Below are positions 44,407 to 56,715 of a DNA stretch of 64,000 nt, in pieces. Source of the DNA: Exophiala sp. HKRS030. Lineage: Eukaryota > Ascomycota > Eurotiomycetes > Chaetothyriales > Herpotrichiellaceae. The notes below the pieces were generated by a model. It worked only from the letters and a program-made list of their open reading frames with translations. It did not search any database and was not told the origin of the DNA. The stretch lies in the NCBI GenBank assembly GCA_023897205.1, contig JAHWDD010000007.1, positions 2,790,001 through 2,854,000 on the forward strand. The letters run 5' to 3'. Made by a program: the position numbers and the translations under genes. Every line of letters starts with the position of its first letter. Position 1 is the stretch's first letter.

Positions 44407-46284
44407 ATGGCGCCTACTTCACCCACCTTCAATCCTCGCATCACCTCTTTAGAATTCGACGCAAATAGACGGAATCGAAGGCGTTCTCATGACTCGCATC
44501 GGAGGATTGACGATGACGACTTCGATTTCATGGGCCAGGTTGCTCAGGAGATCATTGAACGGGATCGGATCAAGATGCGCAGAGAGGTCGTTCGGGTCAT
44601 GAGCTTCGTCTGCGCCGTCTTGAGTTGGTACGTACATATTCATATCTACATACTGTATTCTCCGGGAATTGTGACCAGGAAGCTGACTCTTTGTGTTCAT
44701 CAGCCTGTGTGCAGGGTCAATCACTTCATTCTCACTCTATGGGTCCCGATTCCTTGAAGATCTAGGCTACACTCAGCTGCGGGTCAATGCAGTGTCGATA
44801 ACTGCCGAGCTTGCAATGTATCTACCAGTACCATTATTCGGCTATCTCTGCGATAGATATTCTCCACCGCCGTTGTCGCTGCTCGCTTCTTTTCTCTTCG
44901 GATTTGGTTATATCCTGGCCGCATATACATACAAGTCTGGACCGCCACCGGATGCTGCACAGAACGGGCAGGGCTGGCCCTTTGGTGTCATGATTCTGGC
45001 CTTTGTCGGAATTGGAGCTGGCACTAGTTGCATGTATCTGTCTGCTGTGGCCACATGCGCAAAAAACTTTGCAAATGCCAAATATCGAGGATTTATGCTG
45101 GCGGTACCAATTGCAGCATTCGGGTTGAGCGGCATGTGGGAGAGTCAAGTTGGAGCACACCTGTTATACGAGCGACTCCCTTCAGGCGCTCCAGGCGATC
45201 TCGATGTCTTCAAGTACTTCATCTTCCTGGCCGGCACCTTGATTGGTGTTGGGCTTCTTGGGGTCATTGGGCTGCGAATCGTTGACGAGGAAAAACTTAT
45301 CGATCACGGAGTCGAAGTCCTCGAGGCTAGCGGCTTACTCGAAGAAAGCGAGTACTATCGAGATTCCGAAGCTGGGTCTCCTGTGCGAAACTACGGCACA
45401 TTAGATGGCCAGGGTGCTTCAGGTCTAACAACACCCTCAGACTCGGGAGATTCTGGTGCCGAATTGGACCTGTCTGAGTCGCAGATGCTGAAGAAACGTG
45501 AACAAGAGCACCGGCTACGCAAGAAGAAATACTGGCTCCTCAACCATGCCACTCACACTTTCCTGACCGATCGCACCATGTGGCTGCTAGCCGCTGGATT
45601 CTTCTTGCTCACCGGCCCAGGCGAGGCGTACATCAACAACTTGGGCACCATCATCCCAACGCTGACACCCAAGCATTATTTCGACGTGACCTCGCCGCCT
45701 GCGGGACACGCATCCACCCACGTATCCATCATAGCGTTAGCTTCTACATTCGCCCGTCTCTTCACCGGCACATTGTCCGATCTCTTCTCTCCGCCCTCAG
45801 ACACTGAACCCAATCCCTCGGGCTCCAGCCGAGTCAGCTTCTCGCGTATGGTGCTCCTCCTCCCATCCGCGGCGCTGCTACTCCTAGCCTTTCTCAATCT
45901 CGCCTTTCCATTCCTCACAGCTTCCACGCCGCCACTATTCCTTCTATCCTCCGCGCTCCTCGGTCTCGGCTACGGCGCCTCCTTCTCACTGGTACCCATC
46001 ATCATCAGCGTGGTCTGGGGCGTTGAGAACTTCGCCACCAACTGGGGTGTAGTCGCTATGATGCCTGCCGGTGGCGCCGCTGTCTGGAGCATTGTCTACT
46101 CACTTGCATATTCCGCAGCGGCCAGGAGTAACCACGATATCGGCATCCCGGAGGATCGGGCGAGTGTTTTGGATATGCGTGTTTCGCAACCTGGGCTTGG
46201 GGTTGTGCCATCAGTGTCACTGTTGCCATTGTTTTGTGGTGTTTTGCTTGGAAGACTTGGCGGAGGAGGAACGTCGCTGTCTAG
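44407..46284 (+). CDS. MCH1: MCH1-type monocarboxylate-like MFS transporter (nodulin-like), two exons, one apparent 1-base deletion
   Basis: Major-facilitator protein of the Mch1/nodulin-like group, vacuolar in yeast; its transported substrate is not established. Exon 1 is 44407-44627 and exon 2 starts at 44704 after a 76-bp intron with donor GTACGT. The N-terminal cytosolic stretch is followed by membrane helices including VMSFVCAVLSCLCAGSITSFSLYG, MYLPVPLFGYLCDRYSP, FGVMILAFVGIGAGTSCMYLSA and FAVPIAAFGLSGMW-like sequence. A charged central loop (about residues 235-310) leads to the second half (MWLLAAGFFLLTGPGEAYINNLGT, LLGLGYGASFSLVPIIISVVWGVENF, NWGVVAMMPAGGA). The end lies in another frame after the G3 run 46158-46160: CFGYACFATWAWGCAISV, then WCFAWKTWRRRNVAV and the stop at 46284. 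Confidence 0.87.
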
Positions 46285-47677
46285 ATGATAGACGCAGCTT
46301 ACGGCAAGGAACAGTGGTCTTGTGTGGCGGCGGTTGAACGATCGATTTAAAAGGTCGCCAGTAGAGCACTCCAACGACTCGCGTGGAATCATAAAGCTCC
46401 ATCATTGGAACCCTGCTAACCAGGCAAGCATACACTGGACGTGTATAAACCAAGGCTCGCCCAGTAAACCCTCGTTGGGGTGCATCTATGCGTATATGTG
46501 TGCATTTTATCATTTGGGTTGGCGCACACTCCTCTTTTTGAACTGTCTGATGTTCACTTCAAGGGTTTTTTGGGCTTTTTACAGCATTGAGCGAATTTCT
46601 CGCGCCCTTTCGAGCAGAGCAGTCTACAACAGACAGTCGATGTATTACGTCTGCAACACTGTGCGAACGTCTGTCGGCTAGCCACGCACGGATGATAGGT
46701 CCATGCATAGTAAATAAATCTCGGTGAAGTTCACGGTAGCATACATTCATGTTACGAAGAAGTGGATTAGGCACTCTTGTCTGCAGGTTCTTGTGTGCCT
46801 CTCCCTGTGTCTCTCTAGACTCTCTGTGTGTCTTTCCTCGCCTTATTCGTATATATCGTATCATATCGTAAAATCGATCGCCTGCCCCTGCCCCTAACCC
46901 TGCCCTTGACATGTTCCTAGGAAGTAGGAGTAACTAGCACCGCTCATAGGTCCAAAATCGGATTTCGAAAATCCTCGAGGTCACTCGCTAACTAACTAAC
47001 CACCACAGGCAAAAACGGAAGATCTAAATTCGTATCTGCAAGAAGTAGGTGGGTGGGTGCTTCGGTGCGCACGCCCACGGTCATTCCTGGAATAGGATTA
47101 AATACAGAGGCAGAGGCGAGAAGGGTGGTTGGTTGGTTGGTTGGTTAGTTAGGTCGTTCGTTCGTTCGTTGGATTCGTCGACTTGATCGTTGTGGATTAT
47201 TTGATTGAGAGACTAGATGTTAGATCTCACTAACTATTTGGTGGCAAGGGGCCAGGGGCCAGGGCCAGGGATAGGGATAAGGACAGGATAGTGAGGACGT
47301 GGATCGCCATGACCCGAATATCTGGAAAAAAACATCTGGATGGAGCAATTCCAGGACCGAGAAATGCGTTTTGATTGTTCAAGAAATCGGATATCATGTG
47401 TGATTTTGTCCTGTTCATGTGAAACAGTCTCAATTCAATTCTCGTTGCAGAAAATTTAATTCTCTTCATTTTCATCCATTTTCCTACTCATGTCTTGGGT
47501 ATCTGAGGGCTTCATTATTATCATTAGTTATGTGTCCTTTCAAACCATTTAGCTTGAAGCTTTGTCGTAAGATTGCTGATCCTCTGCATAAGAGGAGCTG
47601 GGGGTATTCAAAGATGGAAATTCAAGTAGAGTAAGAGGCCCGAGGAATAAATCAAAGTCACGCCGTGAAGAAAACAT
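46285..47677. other. intergenic between MCH1 and the transglutaminase-like gene (convergent)
   Basis: 1.39 kb of 3' flank with no supported gene. It contains the GGTT/GTTC tetranucleotide repeat at 47127-47170 and CCCTG/CCTAAC-like short runs near 46885-46905. Confidence 0.5.
47127..47170. repeat. tetranucleotide repeats (GGTT)n then (GTTC)n
   Basis: About five GGTT units, a short TAGTTAGGTC spacer, then about four GTTC units. A simple microsatellite in a gene-free stretch. Confidence 0.8.
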
Positions 47678-49939
47678 TTAGATCAATTCCCAAGCCGCAA
47701 CACCGACAAATCCCATTCCGACTCTTCCTTTACCTTCCTTGAACTCCCTGATTGTCAAACCGCGGGCATCTTGTCTATCACCGAAACTGGTGACTGCAAA
47801 TAGTGTGACTGTCTGACCTGGTGGACCGAGTTGCTGAGCGGGAATATCGACGGTCCATATATCACCGCCTTGGCCTGACGGGGAAACGTGGTGGTCCATC
47901 GGAATTTGGTCTTTACTTTGGCCGTTGTAACCTTGAACAGATACAATGAATACGGGTGGTGGTCCTTTTCGCGTGTGGTGTTCTAATGTCCAGTGAGGAC
48001 ACAAAAGGCTGAATTGAAAATGGATCGACCCAGCCTGTCGAACATTGATTTGCCTAGCCCTTGGATACACAGACTTCTCGCCAATAGAATAATCCTCTTT
48101 GGCATTTGTGAAAACCGTGGGTGGTTCTACCATGTCAGGCCACTTGGCGGGATCAACAGTAATGTACTCTTCCCAAGTCAGACGTCGACCGCCTGGAAGA
48201 AAGAAGTAGTCCTTGTTTTCTGGGAAGTGTTTGACGGCGAATTCTTCGTTGGACATGGAAAAGTATTCTGGAGTGAAGCTTTTCACATACGGTTGACCTG
48301 CTCCTTGCACGTGACCTGCTCCCCAACAAGCGTCGATCAATTTCCATTCTCCGTTGTCGATTTTGACTGCATTCCAAGCATGACCTGCGTCATAAGGAGG
48401 TAGTGGAGCTCCAGGGGCGAGTGCCGAATATCCAAAGCCTTTTCCATGTCCCCGATCACAACAGATTCTAAACCGGCGTATGTAGCCAAATTCGTGAACA
48501 ACGCAGCATATCCTTCACACACAGCAAGACCACTTTGAAATGTGGACTGTGGTGTTGAAGGCTTGACGTTCTTGTTGAAGAAACTGACAACATCGTACTG
48601 GATATTATGATGGAGCCAGGAGAATATGGCTCTCGCTTTGTCGGTATCAGATGGGAAAGGAGAGGTAAGCTGCTGGGCCAAAACCTGTAGTGAACTGACT
48701 TGCTGCCGAGGGAAAAGAGTTGCTTGATAGTCTGGAGCAGAGAAATCTCGACAGATCAAGCATACATTGGCGTGTGTCGTTGGACTTGTAGACATTTTCG
48801 GTCGGGTTGCTTGAATGGCGGAGATATCAGGCCGGGATGAGATGGGGACAGGTGGCGGGACTTGCTGGGTATGAATCATGTGAGTCGTGGCGGCTTCCAC
48901 TACAGGCTGTTGTTGAACCACTTGAGTGGTGGGAGTCCCTTGGGCCGGTCTAGAAATGTAATTGACCGCCTGTTCCCTTGATGCTGAAGGCACATGCCTG
49001 TTGAAAAGGTCTCTTGCGGAATGGAGATGGGCTGTTACCGTGTCTCTGGAAGGCATTGAGACTTTATCTCTAGACGGCCAGGGCAGTTGTTCTCTTGCAG
49101 ACGGCGATGTCTGCTCATTTCTAGAAGGATTTACGGGTTCATGAGAAGGATGAGAAGCATGAAAAGGCTGATCTTGAGCGGACTCACGCCCAAATGCAGC
49201 CTTTTTAGCCCTTTCAATCGACTCTGCTGATGGCATCGGAGGCAATCTTCGGGCTACAGGTTGTTCAGTAGCATTTTCCCTATGCTCGGTCTCGGCCTTT
49301 CGAGACGGAACTCTAGGTGGTAGGGAAGGTCTTGGTGGGGTGTAGGGCGGCTTTCCGATGGCTGAGACGAGGTGGTCGCGGTGGAGGCTATCGAAGTGAC
49401 GGAGGGGGCCCTATTCACATACTTGGGCTTGTCTTCTGAATATTTCCTTGTAGGGACCGGGGCATGAGCGCCTTTGGGTGGAAGTGCTGGCAATTCGCAT
49501 TCTCCCCAGGCTGGTGCTTTGATTCGGCTTGTTGAGTCGGTTGATTTAGTCCGCGTGGCGGTGACTCGGGGAGTCACTGATTCAACTGTGCCATTTGTGC
49601 CATTTGTACCATTTGAGGTCGTGGAGGCAATGGAGCCTCTCCTCTCTTCATCCAACGAGCTATTTCGGGTGGGGAGTGGAGGAGGAGGCTTCCGGGCTGC
49701 AGGTGGGGAGCAGGTTGATTCCCAATCCTGGAGTTGGTGACAGAGACAGAACCATTCGACTGCTCAGGTGGATTGTTAACAGAGTTTTGTTTGACAATGA
49801 TAGGACGTCTTGTTGGGACAATTGGAGGTTTCGGGTGAGACAACGGACGAGGAGGATCTCCTGGCACGCGGCCAACGTGAGCTGCATTGAGGGCGGCAAT
49901 ACGTTGTTGTAGAGTCATGGGTTGAGGGTCCTCGGCCAT
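47678..49939 (-). CDS. transglutaminase-like (TGc) protein with intact Cys-His-Asp, related to fungal Cyk3-type proteins, three apparent 1-base deletions
   Basis: Single exon. The Pro/Ser-rich, probably disordered N-terminal half (MAEDPQPMTLQQRIAALNAA, KPPPPLPTRNSS, YTPPRPSLPPRVPSRK) has polyproline that could bind SH3 domains; I see no SH3 domain in the protein itself. The core begins at QVSSLQVLAQQLTSPF and DKARAIFSWLHHNIQYDV. The three catalytic residues of papain-like transglutaminases are present: Cys in GLAVCEGYAALF (about residue 476), His in YDAGHAWNAV (about 519) and Asp in WKLIDACWGAG (about 536). A beta-rich C-terminal domain ends VGMGFVGVAAWELI. Frames switch at the plus-strand G4 run 49705-49708, near 49360 and at the C4 run 48450-48453. 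The corrected length is 754 residues. By family it could act at the cytokinetic ring; that is inference. Confidence 0.75.
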
Positions 49940-52900
49940 GATTGCTAAGGAAAGACAACAAAGGAGAGGCAAGGCGAACAAATTGATGTTGTCTTCACAG
50001 ACCGGGGACAAACATGTCGAAGGGAATGTTGAAGAAGGAAGAGATGAAGATGAATGAGGGCTGAGTCGAGTGTGGAGCAGGTATTGCGTATGACTCTGGC
50101 TGAAGATTCAAGCAAACTTGCAGCCGAAACATTTGAAAGGCTCCGTCAGGTTTAGTTAGAACTTAGGGGCGTGAGGTGCGTAAGGTGCGTGCTCCGCATG
50201 GGGATGTCGCTGAAGGCCTGGAGGGCATGAGGGCTTACCTAGAGGCTAGAAGTCGTTGCGTACCTTGACAACCCACCAGTGAAATCCAATGCCCAGGCAC
50301 GTTTCGGCGGGTGATGAAGGATGCCCATCGCCCGTAGGCCGTAGGCTCCCTAGGCTCATTAGCCACGCCGTTGTGCCCATGCCACCCGCAGTCGAGCCAC
50401 TCCCAAGTCCCCAAAGAAGCCAAGACACGGGCACTAAGGATGATCCTTCAAGTCCGGTGAAACTCCAGTGTGCGCATTAGCCTCAGGCGCCACAGACCAT
50501 TAAGCGGTTTCAGCCTCCTGACTCCTGCCTTTTCTTACCTTTGAGGCTTGACCGGTGCTGAGCCACTCGCACAGGCCTGCCACGTTACGGCTTCAGCCTC
50601 GTTGTCACGAGACCTCCAGCCTAGTCTGCGTCCGTGATGACATTTGTGATCTTGACCTGTAACATGAGCAGTCGACGTGCTTGAAGATATCTGGAAGGAA
50701 ATTCCACACTGGGTGATGCTAAATGCGTAGAGATGGTGTTTTCCACACCATTCACCTTCAGTGCCGGATTCCATATACTTGCCTTCGTCATGAGGATGGC
50801 GGAGCGGTGCGATCGAAGACAAAGTGCATATTCTCCTCTAAATAGCGGTACCATCTTGAGTTATTCGGCACCGTCCATCCACACTACACACGCTGTTGCA
50901 ATACCAAAGGAGTTGCGTATGGGCATGAGAGCATATGCAGTGATGGCAGGCCAAAACGGACTCGACTGGAGTCACATGGGCGGAAGTAGAGCGTTGCTCT
51001 TCCGACTCATGACTCGGAAATGTAAGACCTAGGCATGTAACAAGGTGAGAACAACATTTCGGAGCATGACAGTGTAGGTGGTGAGCAAAATATAAGAGGT
51101 AGATTGTTGTGGCATCTCGGAAGCTGCGGGAGGCGATGCAAGGCCCGGCAATATATCCTCGCTACGGAGTAGTGGACTAGCAATAGCAGCTATTCGAGAA
51201 CCAATCCGAGAGTCTTTTGGCCTTTACTCAAAGCAAGCATGCACTTTTTGCGAGGGATTGTCGGCCTGAGCAGCGCACAGTATACGGAGTACATACATAA
51301 CTTGGACAGGCAGCTGCGTTATGCATAACTTTGAAAGGAGCCTTGCCCGCATTAGCTAGTTAAAACTACTAAGAAGACTAAGAAGGTCAGTTAATAAGTT
51401 CACTAAATTAACTAGTCGAGGTTTTGGCTTAATTGTTCAAAGTCACGACTCCTCCATACATGGCAAGTACTCAAAGTAATGGACGATGCCTCCCAAGCCC
51501 ATCGGCCTCCGTACACATACCCCAACTGGAGTCACCTCTGCTGATCCCCGTTAACATGCCCTTCACATAATCCACAGTCATCGTTCGTCAGCCAACCCTC
51601 ACTCACACGTTGATCTATTTTCTAACATATCTATGGCACCCATGCCGCTCTATCAGCAAACGGCTCGCGAGTCGATAATCCAACGTGTGGATCATCAATG
51701 GGGCAGGTTGAGCTTCCAATAGACACCAAACACATTGTCAATCCCACTCTCTACCTCTCTTCGACAGGTGACTTTGAAAATCGACCTCTCGCACACATCC
51801 TGTTCGAATTCTTCAGAGGCCTCATGGGCCATAGGCGCTGGCACATGGTTGGAGCATAACCACCCATCACTTGACCACTATGATCACGGTCCGGCTGATA
51901 TCTTCACTTCCCCTCTAGTGCCAACCACCGTCTCTCAAGGAGAACACATGACTCCTCAATATGATTAAAAGTGATGGTAACACAAATAAACCGCTCGACC
52001 AGATGATCACAGAGAACATATGACCTTTCAGCCTGATCTGTGGGCTTGTTGACATGGGCTTAGCCTTTCCTTTGTTGTGACATTCCGCTTCTCTAATCTG
52101 TGGACCCAATGAGAAAACTCGTTCCCCTCTGCACCAATGCTAATTATTCAACATTGACCGAGAAGCACGGCCGGTTCTAGAACAATATCAGTGCATGATC
52201 AAGAGTCCTTCAGATGATGCAACGACTAAGGCTCTACCAGTCTGGATGGTCTCTACTGCATGTTGTGGACTCCAAGAGGGGCTTCATCTCAGACGATTCT
52301 GGCTTTTTGCAAGGACTAGACTCGTTGGCAAAACCTTTTGATGTTGTTTCCATAAGGTCAGTACATGAGAGACTGAGAAAAAGATAGGACCCTTTTCAGG
52401 CCAATACAGATCACGTGGAGTTGTAGTAACACCAATCCCTTTGGTCTCAACACCTGCTTGTTTCCGGTTTCGGCAATATTCAGGCCTCCGCCGACATAAG
52501 TTCAGGGGAATTCCGAAAAGCTTGGTTTGAGAGACGGTGTTGAGCATCATCGGCACGAAATGATATACAGCCCAACGGCAGCACGCAAAACAATGATCTA
52601 ATGCTGTATGTGGAGCTCAAAAGGAGGCTACGGAGCCCTGCCAAGGTGGGCAACGCGTCAGCAGAATATTTCGGAGGAAGGCGTGCGGGTAATGCTCGCA
52701 GACGGTCAAAGAAAACTCGTCAAGCTCGCGTGGCGGCTCGCAGTCAAAATGAAATGTGCGTTGGATCGATAGAATATATTGACTCTGTCTGAAATGATGA
52801 CAGCAAAGCCTGCACGAAGGAAAAGACCATCCAATAGACGCAACGAGACGCAAATCATAACCGTCTCAAGGCCTTCATTTCGCATCCAGCAAGATCTCTG

Positions 52901-52961
52901 TGCATGACCAAGCTTGAATTCTTTGCTCTCCTAAAAACGACCAGAAGAATGCTGTAGTCGT
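49940..52961. other. gene-poor intergenic stretch (3 kb)
   Basis: The largest gap in the window. Open frames are under 100 codons and lack recognisable domains. It holds two exact TACGGAGTA motifs (51173-51181 and 51283-51291) and a TAGTTA/ACTAAG-rich patch at about 51353-51418. No tRNA fold, transposon ends or coding bias was seen by eye. Confidence 0.5.
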
Positions 52962-53878
52962 CTACCATTTGCTGCCACCACCCCAGCTGCTCTGACTGTG
53001 ATTCTTCTTCTTCTTGTCTTTGAAGAAATCTTCTGCGACGCTGCCCATGATAGCACCACCGATCTGTTTCATAGTCAGTATGATTGTCTAAACCCGGGGA
53101 CATTTCGAGGCAAACTCACTGTGCCGAGGAAACCGTGATTTGCTTTCTTTCCAAGTAGACCTCCACCAATACCGCCACCAATCTATTGATACGTTAGTTG
53201 AGAAAGTTCCATCTCTATATGAAAGAAGATTCATGTACGTACCGCTCCCAAAAGACCTCGATCTGAGTCTGTCATCGGGGTCTGTTGCATATGTCAGCTA
53301 AGGATCCTGTCTCGTTTGCGCACCTGGAACGTATGTCCAGGTGACGGGGTGCAGGAGTTGGACTCCCTGGCGAAACATGCTGTTGCACCGAATAGAAGCA
53401 CTTACGCGTTGGGATCGTAGTTGGGAGCATTGGGGTCCGAAGATTGCCGGCTGAATTGATGCTGACTAGCATCTGGGTATTGTTGCTGTCCTTGGTTCTG
53501 TCCACCTTGTTGGTCCCATTGAGCTTGATAGGCCTGGTTCTGCGCGTATGCATCGCCGCCCTGCGATCCATAGTAGCTGGGCTGGCCCTGGGGATTGCTC
53601 GCGTTGTATTGACCGAAGGCCTGGCCTTGTTGTCCATGTTGAAAGCCACCGTGCTGCGGAGGGCCGAAAGAGTCTTGCCGACGAGGTGGGCCAAAACCTT
53701 GGTCTTGAGGAGGGTAACCACCGTAGTTCTGCGGGGGTTGCTGGTCATAACCTTGAGGAGGATAGCCTTGTTGTGGAGGATAGCCCTGCTGGGGAGGATA
53801 TCCTCCGCCATAACCGCCTTGTTGCGGCGGTTGGCCGTAGCCACCTTGTCCGCCGTAGTTATCGTAGGGGCCAGACAT
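52962..53878 (-). CDS. glycine-zipper 2TM protein with prion-like Gly/Gln/Tyr/Pro N-terminus, four exons, one apparent 1-base deletion
   Basis: Exons on the minus strand: 53878-53406, 53281-53243, 53182-53120 and 53063-52962. All introns are GT..AG and the corrected length is 225 residues. The first 157 residues are low complexity, built on GGYGQPPQQGGYGGGYPPQQGYPPQ-like units and rich in Gln, Gly, Tyr and Pro with few charges. The C-terminal part has two glycine-zipper hydrophobic hairpins, GLLGAIGGGIGGGLLG and GFLGTIGGAIMGSVAEDFF, followed by a Lys cluster and SSWGGGSKW. Exon 2 is only 39-40 nt. The missing base is placed in the plus-strand G4 run 53277-53280, just after the acceptor of exon 2. 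Such proteins are common in filamentous fungi; their function is unknown to me. Confidence 0.8.
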
Positions 53879-54906
53879 ACTGGCTATTGATGATGAGAGT
53901 GTAGGTGATGTGGAATATGTTACGTCTGGGAGCCGGGAGCGTGAGGTTGTGGAAGGAGTGAAGAGGATCAGAATCCAGAGAATCGGAGCTGTGGTGGTTG
54001 GGGCTGAAATAATAGAATAATGCGAGCCGGGTTGCGTTGTACTCTCGGTAGCCTGTAGGTGACTAAACGGCCGGAGAAGTCAACTGCGCCCATGTTCACC
54101 ACCTCATCAAACAAACTCAGCCCCGCGCCAGGATAGTTGCCTTTGGGTGAAAGGTTGTGGAATTGTACTCGCCGTGCCCCTCCCGCTCTGGCGATCATGT
54201 CATTGGTTGGCCTTCTCGTCACCCACACAAACCACGCACACCGAGCACGACCGAGTCCCAGAGTCACAGGCACATTCGGCAGCTGAGGATCACTCACCAG
54301 GGTTGGAACATCTCCACTAAGATGTTGTCATCCTCTCGGGTCTCATCAATCTGTCGGTTGGAGCTCGCCCATCCTCCGGCATCGCCGGTTCTCCCGTTTC
54401 AAGGAACCTTTGCGTAGACCTTGGGTCTTTTGGAGAAGCTGAAGAAAGGTTAGGCTCTTAGGCTCAGTGGACAAAGTCCCTCATATGACGTTCGTCACGT
54501 GGCGAAGTTCGTCAGTTGGTGGCGGCGTGGCGCATGAGCCTCAGCCACTTTCTCATCCATCTTGGACCCTGAAACAGCGAAGAATCCTCAATAGTCCTCC
54601 GAGGTATGGTCCATGTGTGACCATGGTTGCCTTACGCCTGATGCCTTCTCCAACGACGACAACATCTCAGGATTAGTTCCCCCACCCTGATCATCAGATT
54701 GTACACTCGCCTCGGGAATCTCAAGACGACCATCTCCGCAATCTCGGTACAGTAACATTGATTCACTCTCTCACCCAGGTTTGTTCCTTTTCTTGATTGC
54801 GTGACGCTCGTACCTGGTACGCCTGAACTTCCCTTCGTGTTCGTAATCGTGACCCCCAGATTGTTGCCGTTCTCATCAAACCCCTCTGATATTAGTACGC
54901 TCAAGC
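53879..54906. other. intergenic, divergent promoters of the glycine-zipper gene and the amidase
   Basis: 1.03 kb between divergent start codons, with no supported ORF and no clear repeat. Confidence 0.5.
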
Positions 54907-56715
54907 ATGGCAACTCACGATTATGTGAAAGCGTCGGCGAGCGCACGAAAGAGGAGGGCAGCCAATATTGCAGCCTTTTATAAGCCTCCCACATGGCCAG
55001 AGGAAGAGCTTCCCAGCAATCTGACCAACTTCGGGCTACAATCTGGGTATTACACGCCAGCTGAACTGGAAATCATTCAGTCGGAAGCCGATGTGATCCT
55101 CGACAAGATCAAGTCAAGAGCGTGGTCGTCACTAGATGTTGCGAAAGCTTTCTGTAAAGCCTCGGCGTTGGCCCAAGAGTTGGTACATTTAGACCTAAAG
55201 CGCATTCCATTCCGAGATTTATCCTCACTTACCATTTCCAGACCAATTGTTTGACGGAAATTCTTTATACCGAAGCCATTGAGCGGGCCCAGTATCTCGA
55301 TGATTACCAGGCAAAGACAGGCAAGACCATTGGCCCTCTACATGGTTTGCCGATTTCCTTGAAGGATTGTTTCATTACTGCACCACATCCCTCCTCAAAT
55401 GGACTGGCAGCATTCGCCAACGAGCCACTGGAGAAGGATACTCTCTTGGTGACCATTCTACGCGACCTGGGAGCCGTCTTCTATGTCAAGACGAACGTGC
55501 CAGTCGCCATGATGATGGCCGAGACCCATAACAATGTGTGGGGAGAGACCAGAAATCCTCTGCACAAACATCTAAGTCCAGGCGGTTCCAGCGGCGGTGA
55601 GGGTGCTCTACTCGCATTCAAAGCATCTCCACTTGGAGTCGGTACCGATATAGGGGGTAGCATTCGCATACCGGCTGGCTGGTGTCACCTCTACGGCCTC
55701 AAACCTAGTTTTGGACGTTTCCCAACATACGGAGGTCGGCCCGGTATTGCCGGACAGGAGTATATCCTTGCAGTCAATGGGCCTATGTCGAGATCCTTGA
55801 AAACGATTCAAATATACTCGGAAGCAGTGCTTTCTGAACAAGCCAGACCATGGGATTACGACCACAAAGCGCTCCCCATACCATGGCGCAAGAACGTCAT
55901 TCAACCACCTGGACGAAAACTGCGGTTCGGTATTATTGGCGTTGACGATGGACTCGTTCACTGCCACCCGCCCGTCGAGAGAGCCTTGAACATCACCAAA
56001 TCCGCATTGGAAAACCAAGGACACGAGGTCATTCCCTGGTCACCAGAGGGCCACGAAGTCATCATCAAGGTATGGCCCCTGAGCAAACATGGCCCTGAAA
56101 CAACAGCTCTCAACCCACCCATCTAACCATTCCTAGAACCTACAGGCCGCGTTCTTCGACCTCGGCGGAGCCGCCATCATGGACATCGTGAAGCCCTACA
56201 ACGAGCCCATCTTCCCAAGCATGCAAGGGTACGCACTTGCAGCAGCGGCAGGCGAATCCGAGCTGGGCCCAACCAAGATGCGATTGATGAACCTGCGCCG
56301 CAACGAATTGCAAAAAGCCTATCTCGACCGGTGGAACGCGTCCGCCACCGCCGACGGCAAACCGCGCATCGACGGCATCATCCAGGCCGTCAGCCCCTGG
56401 GCGGCACCGCGACTCGGCGAGACACAGCGATCCGGCCTGTACGTCGGGTACACGGGGGTATGGAACCTGTTGGACTTCTCCGCGTGCACTTTCCCCGTGA
56501 CATTTGCGGACAAAGCTTTGGATCCGGCGCGTGATCCCAAGACGTTCAGACAACTTAGTGACATTGACGGCCGGATCCAGAAAGACTATGATCCCGACTT
56601 CTACCACGGCGCACCGGTGTCGTTGCAGGTCGTCGGCCGGAGACTCGAGGAGGAGAAGGTCCTCGAGCTGACGGAGGTGATTGCCAATGCTTTGAAAGCG
56701 GCGTCACCGTTGTAG
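54907..56715 (+). CDS. amidase-signature enzyme (fungal acetamidase-like), three exons
   Basis: Amidase-signature hydrolase of 560 residues. Exons: 54907-55182, 55242-56069 and 56137-56715, with introns of 59 and 67 bp, all in phase and without frame errors. The Ser-cisSer-Lys triad is visible: Lys in GLPISLKDCF (about residue 131), cis-Ser in the signature SPGGSSGGEGALLAF (about 207) and the nucleophile Ser in VGTDIGGSIRIPA (about 231), with the spacing expected for the family. YGLKPSFGRFP follows the signature as in other fungal amidases. The last exon has the less conserved helical part ending PVSLQVVGRRLEEEKVLELTEVI. The substrate cannot be told from sequence; acetamidase or a broad amide or nitrile-derived amide hydrolase are both possible. 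No signal peptide, so probably cytosolic. Confidence 0.9.
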
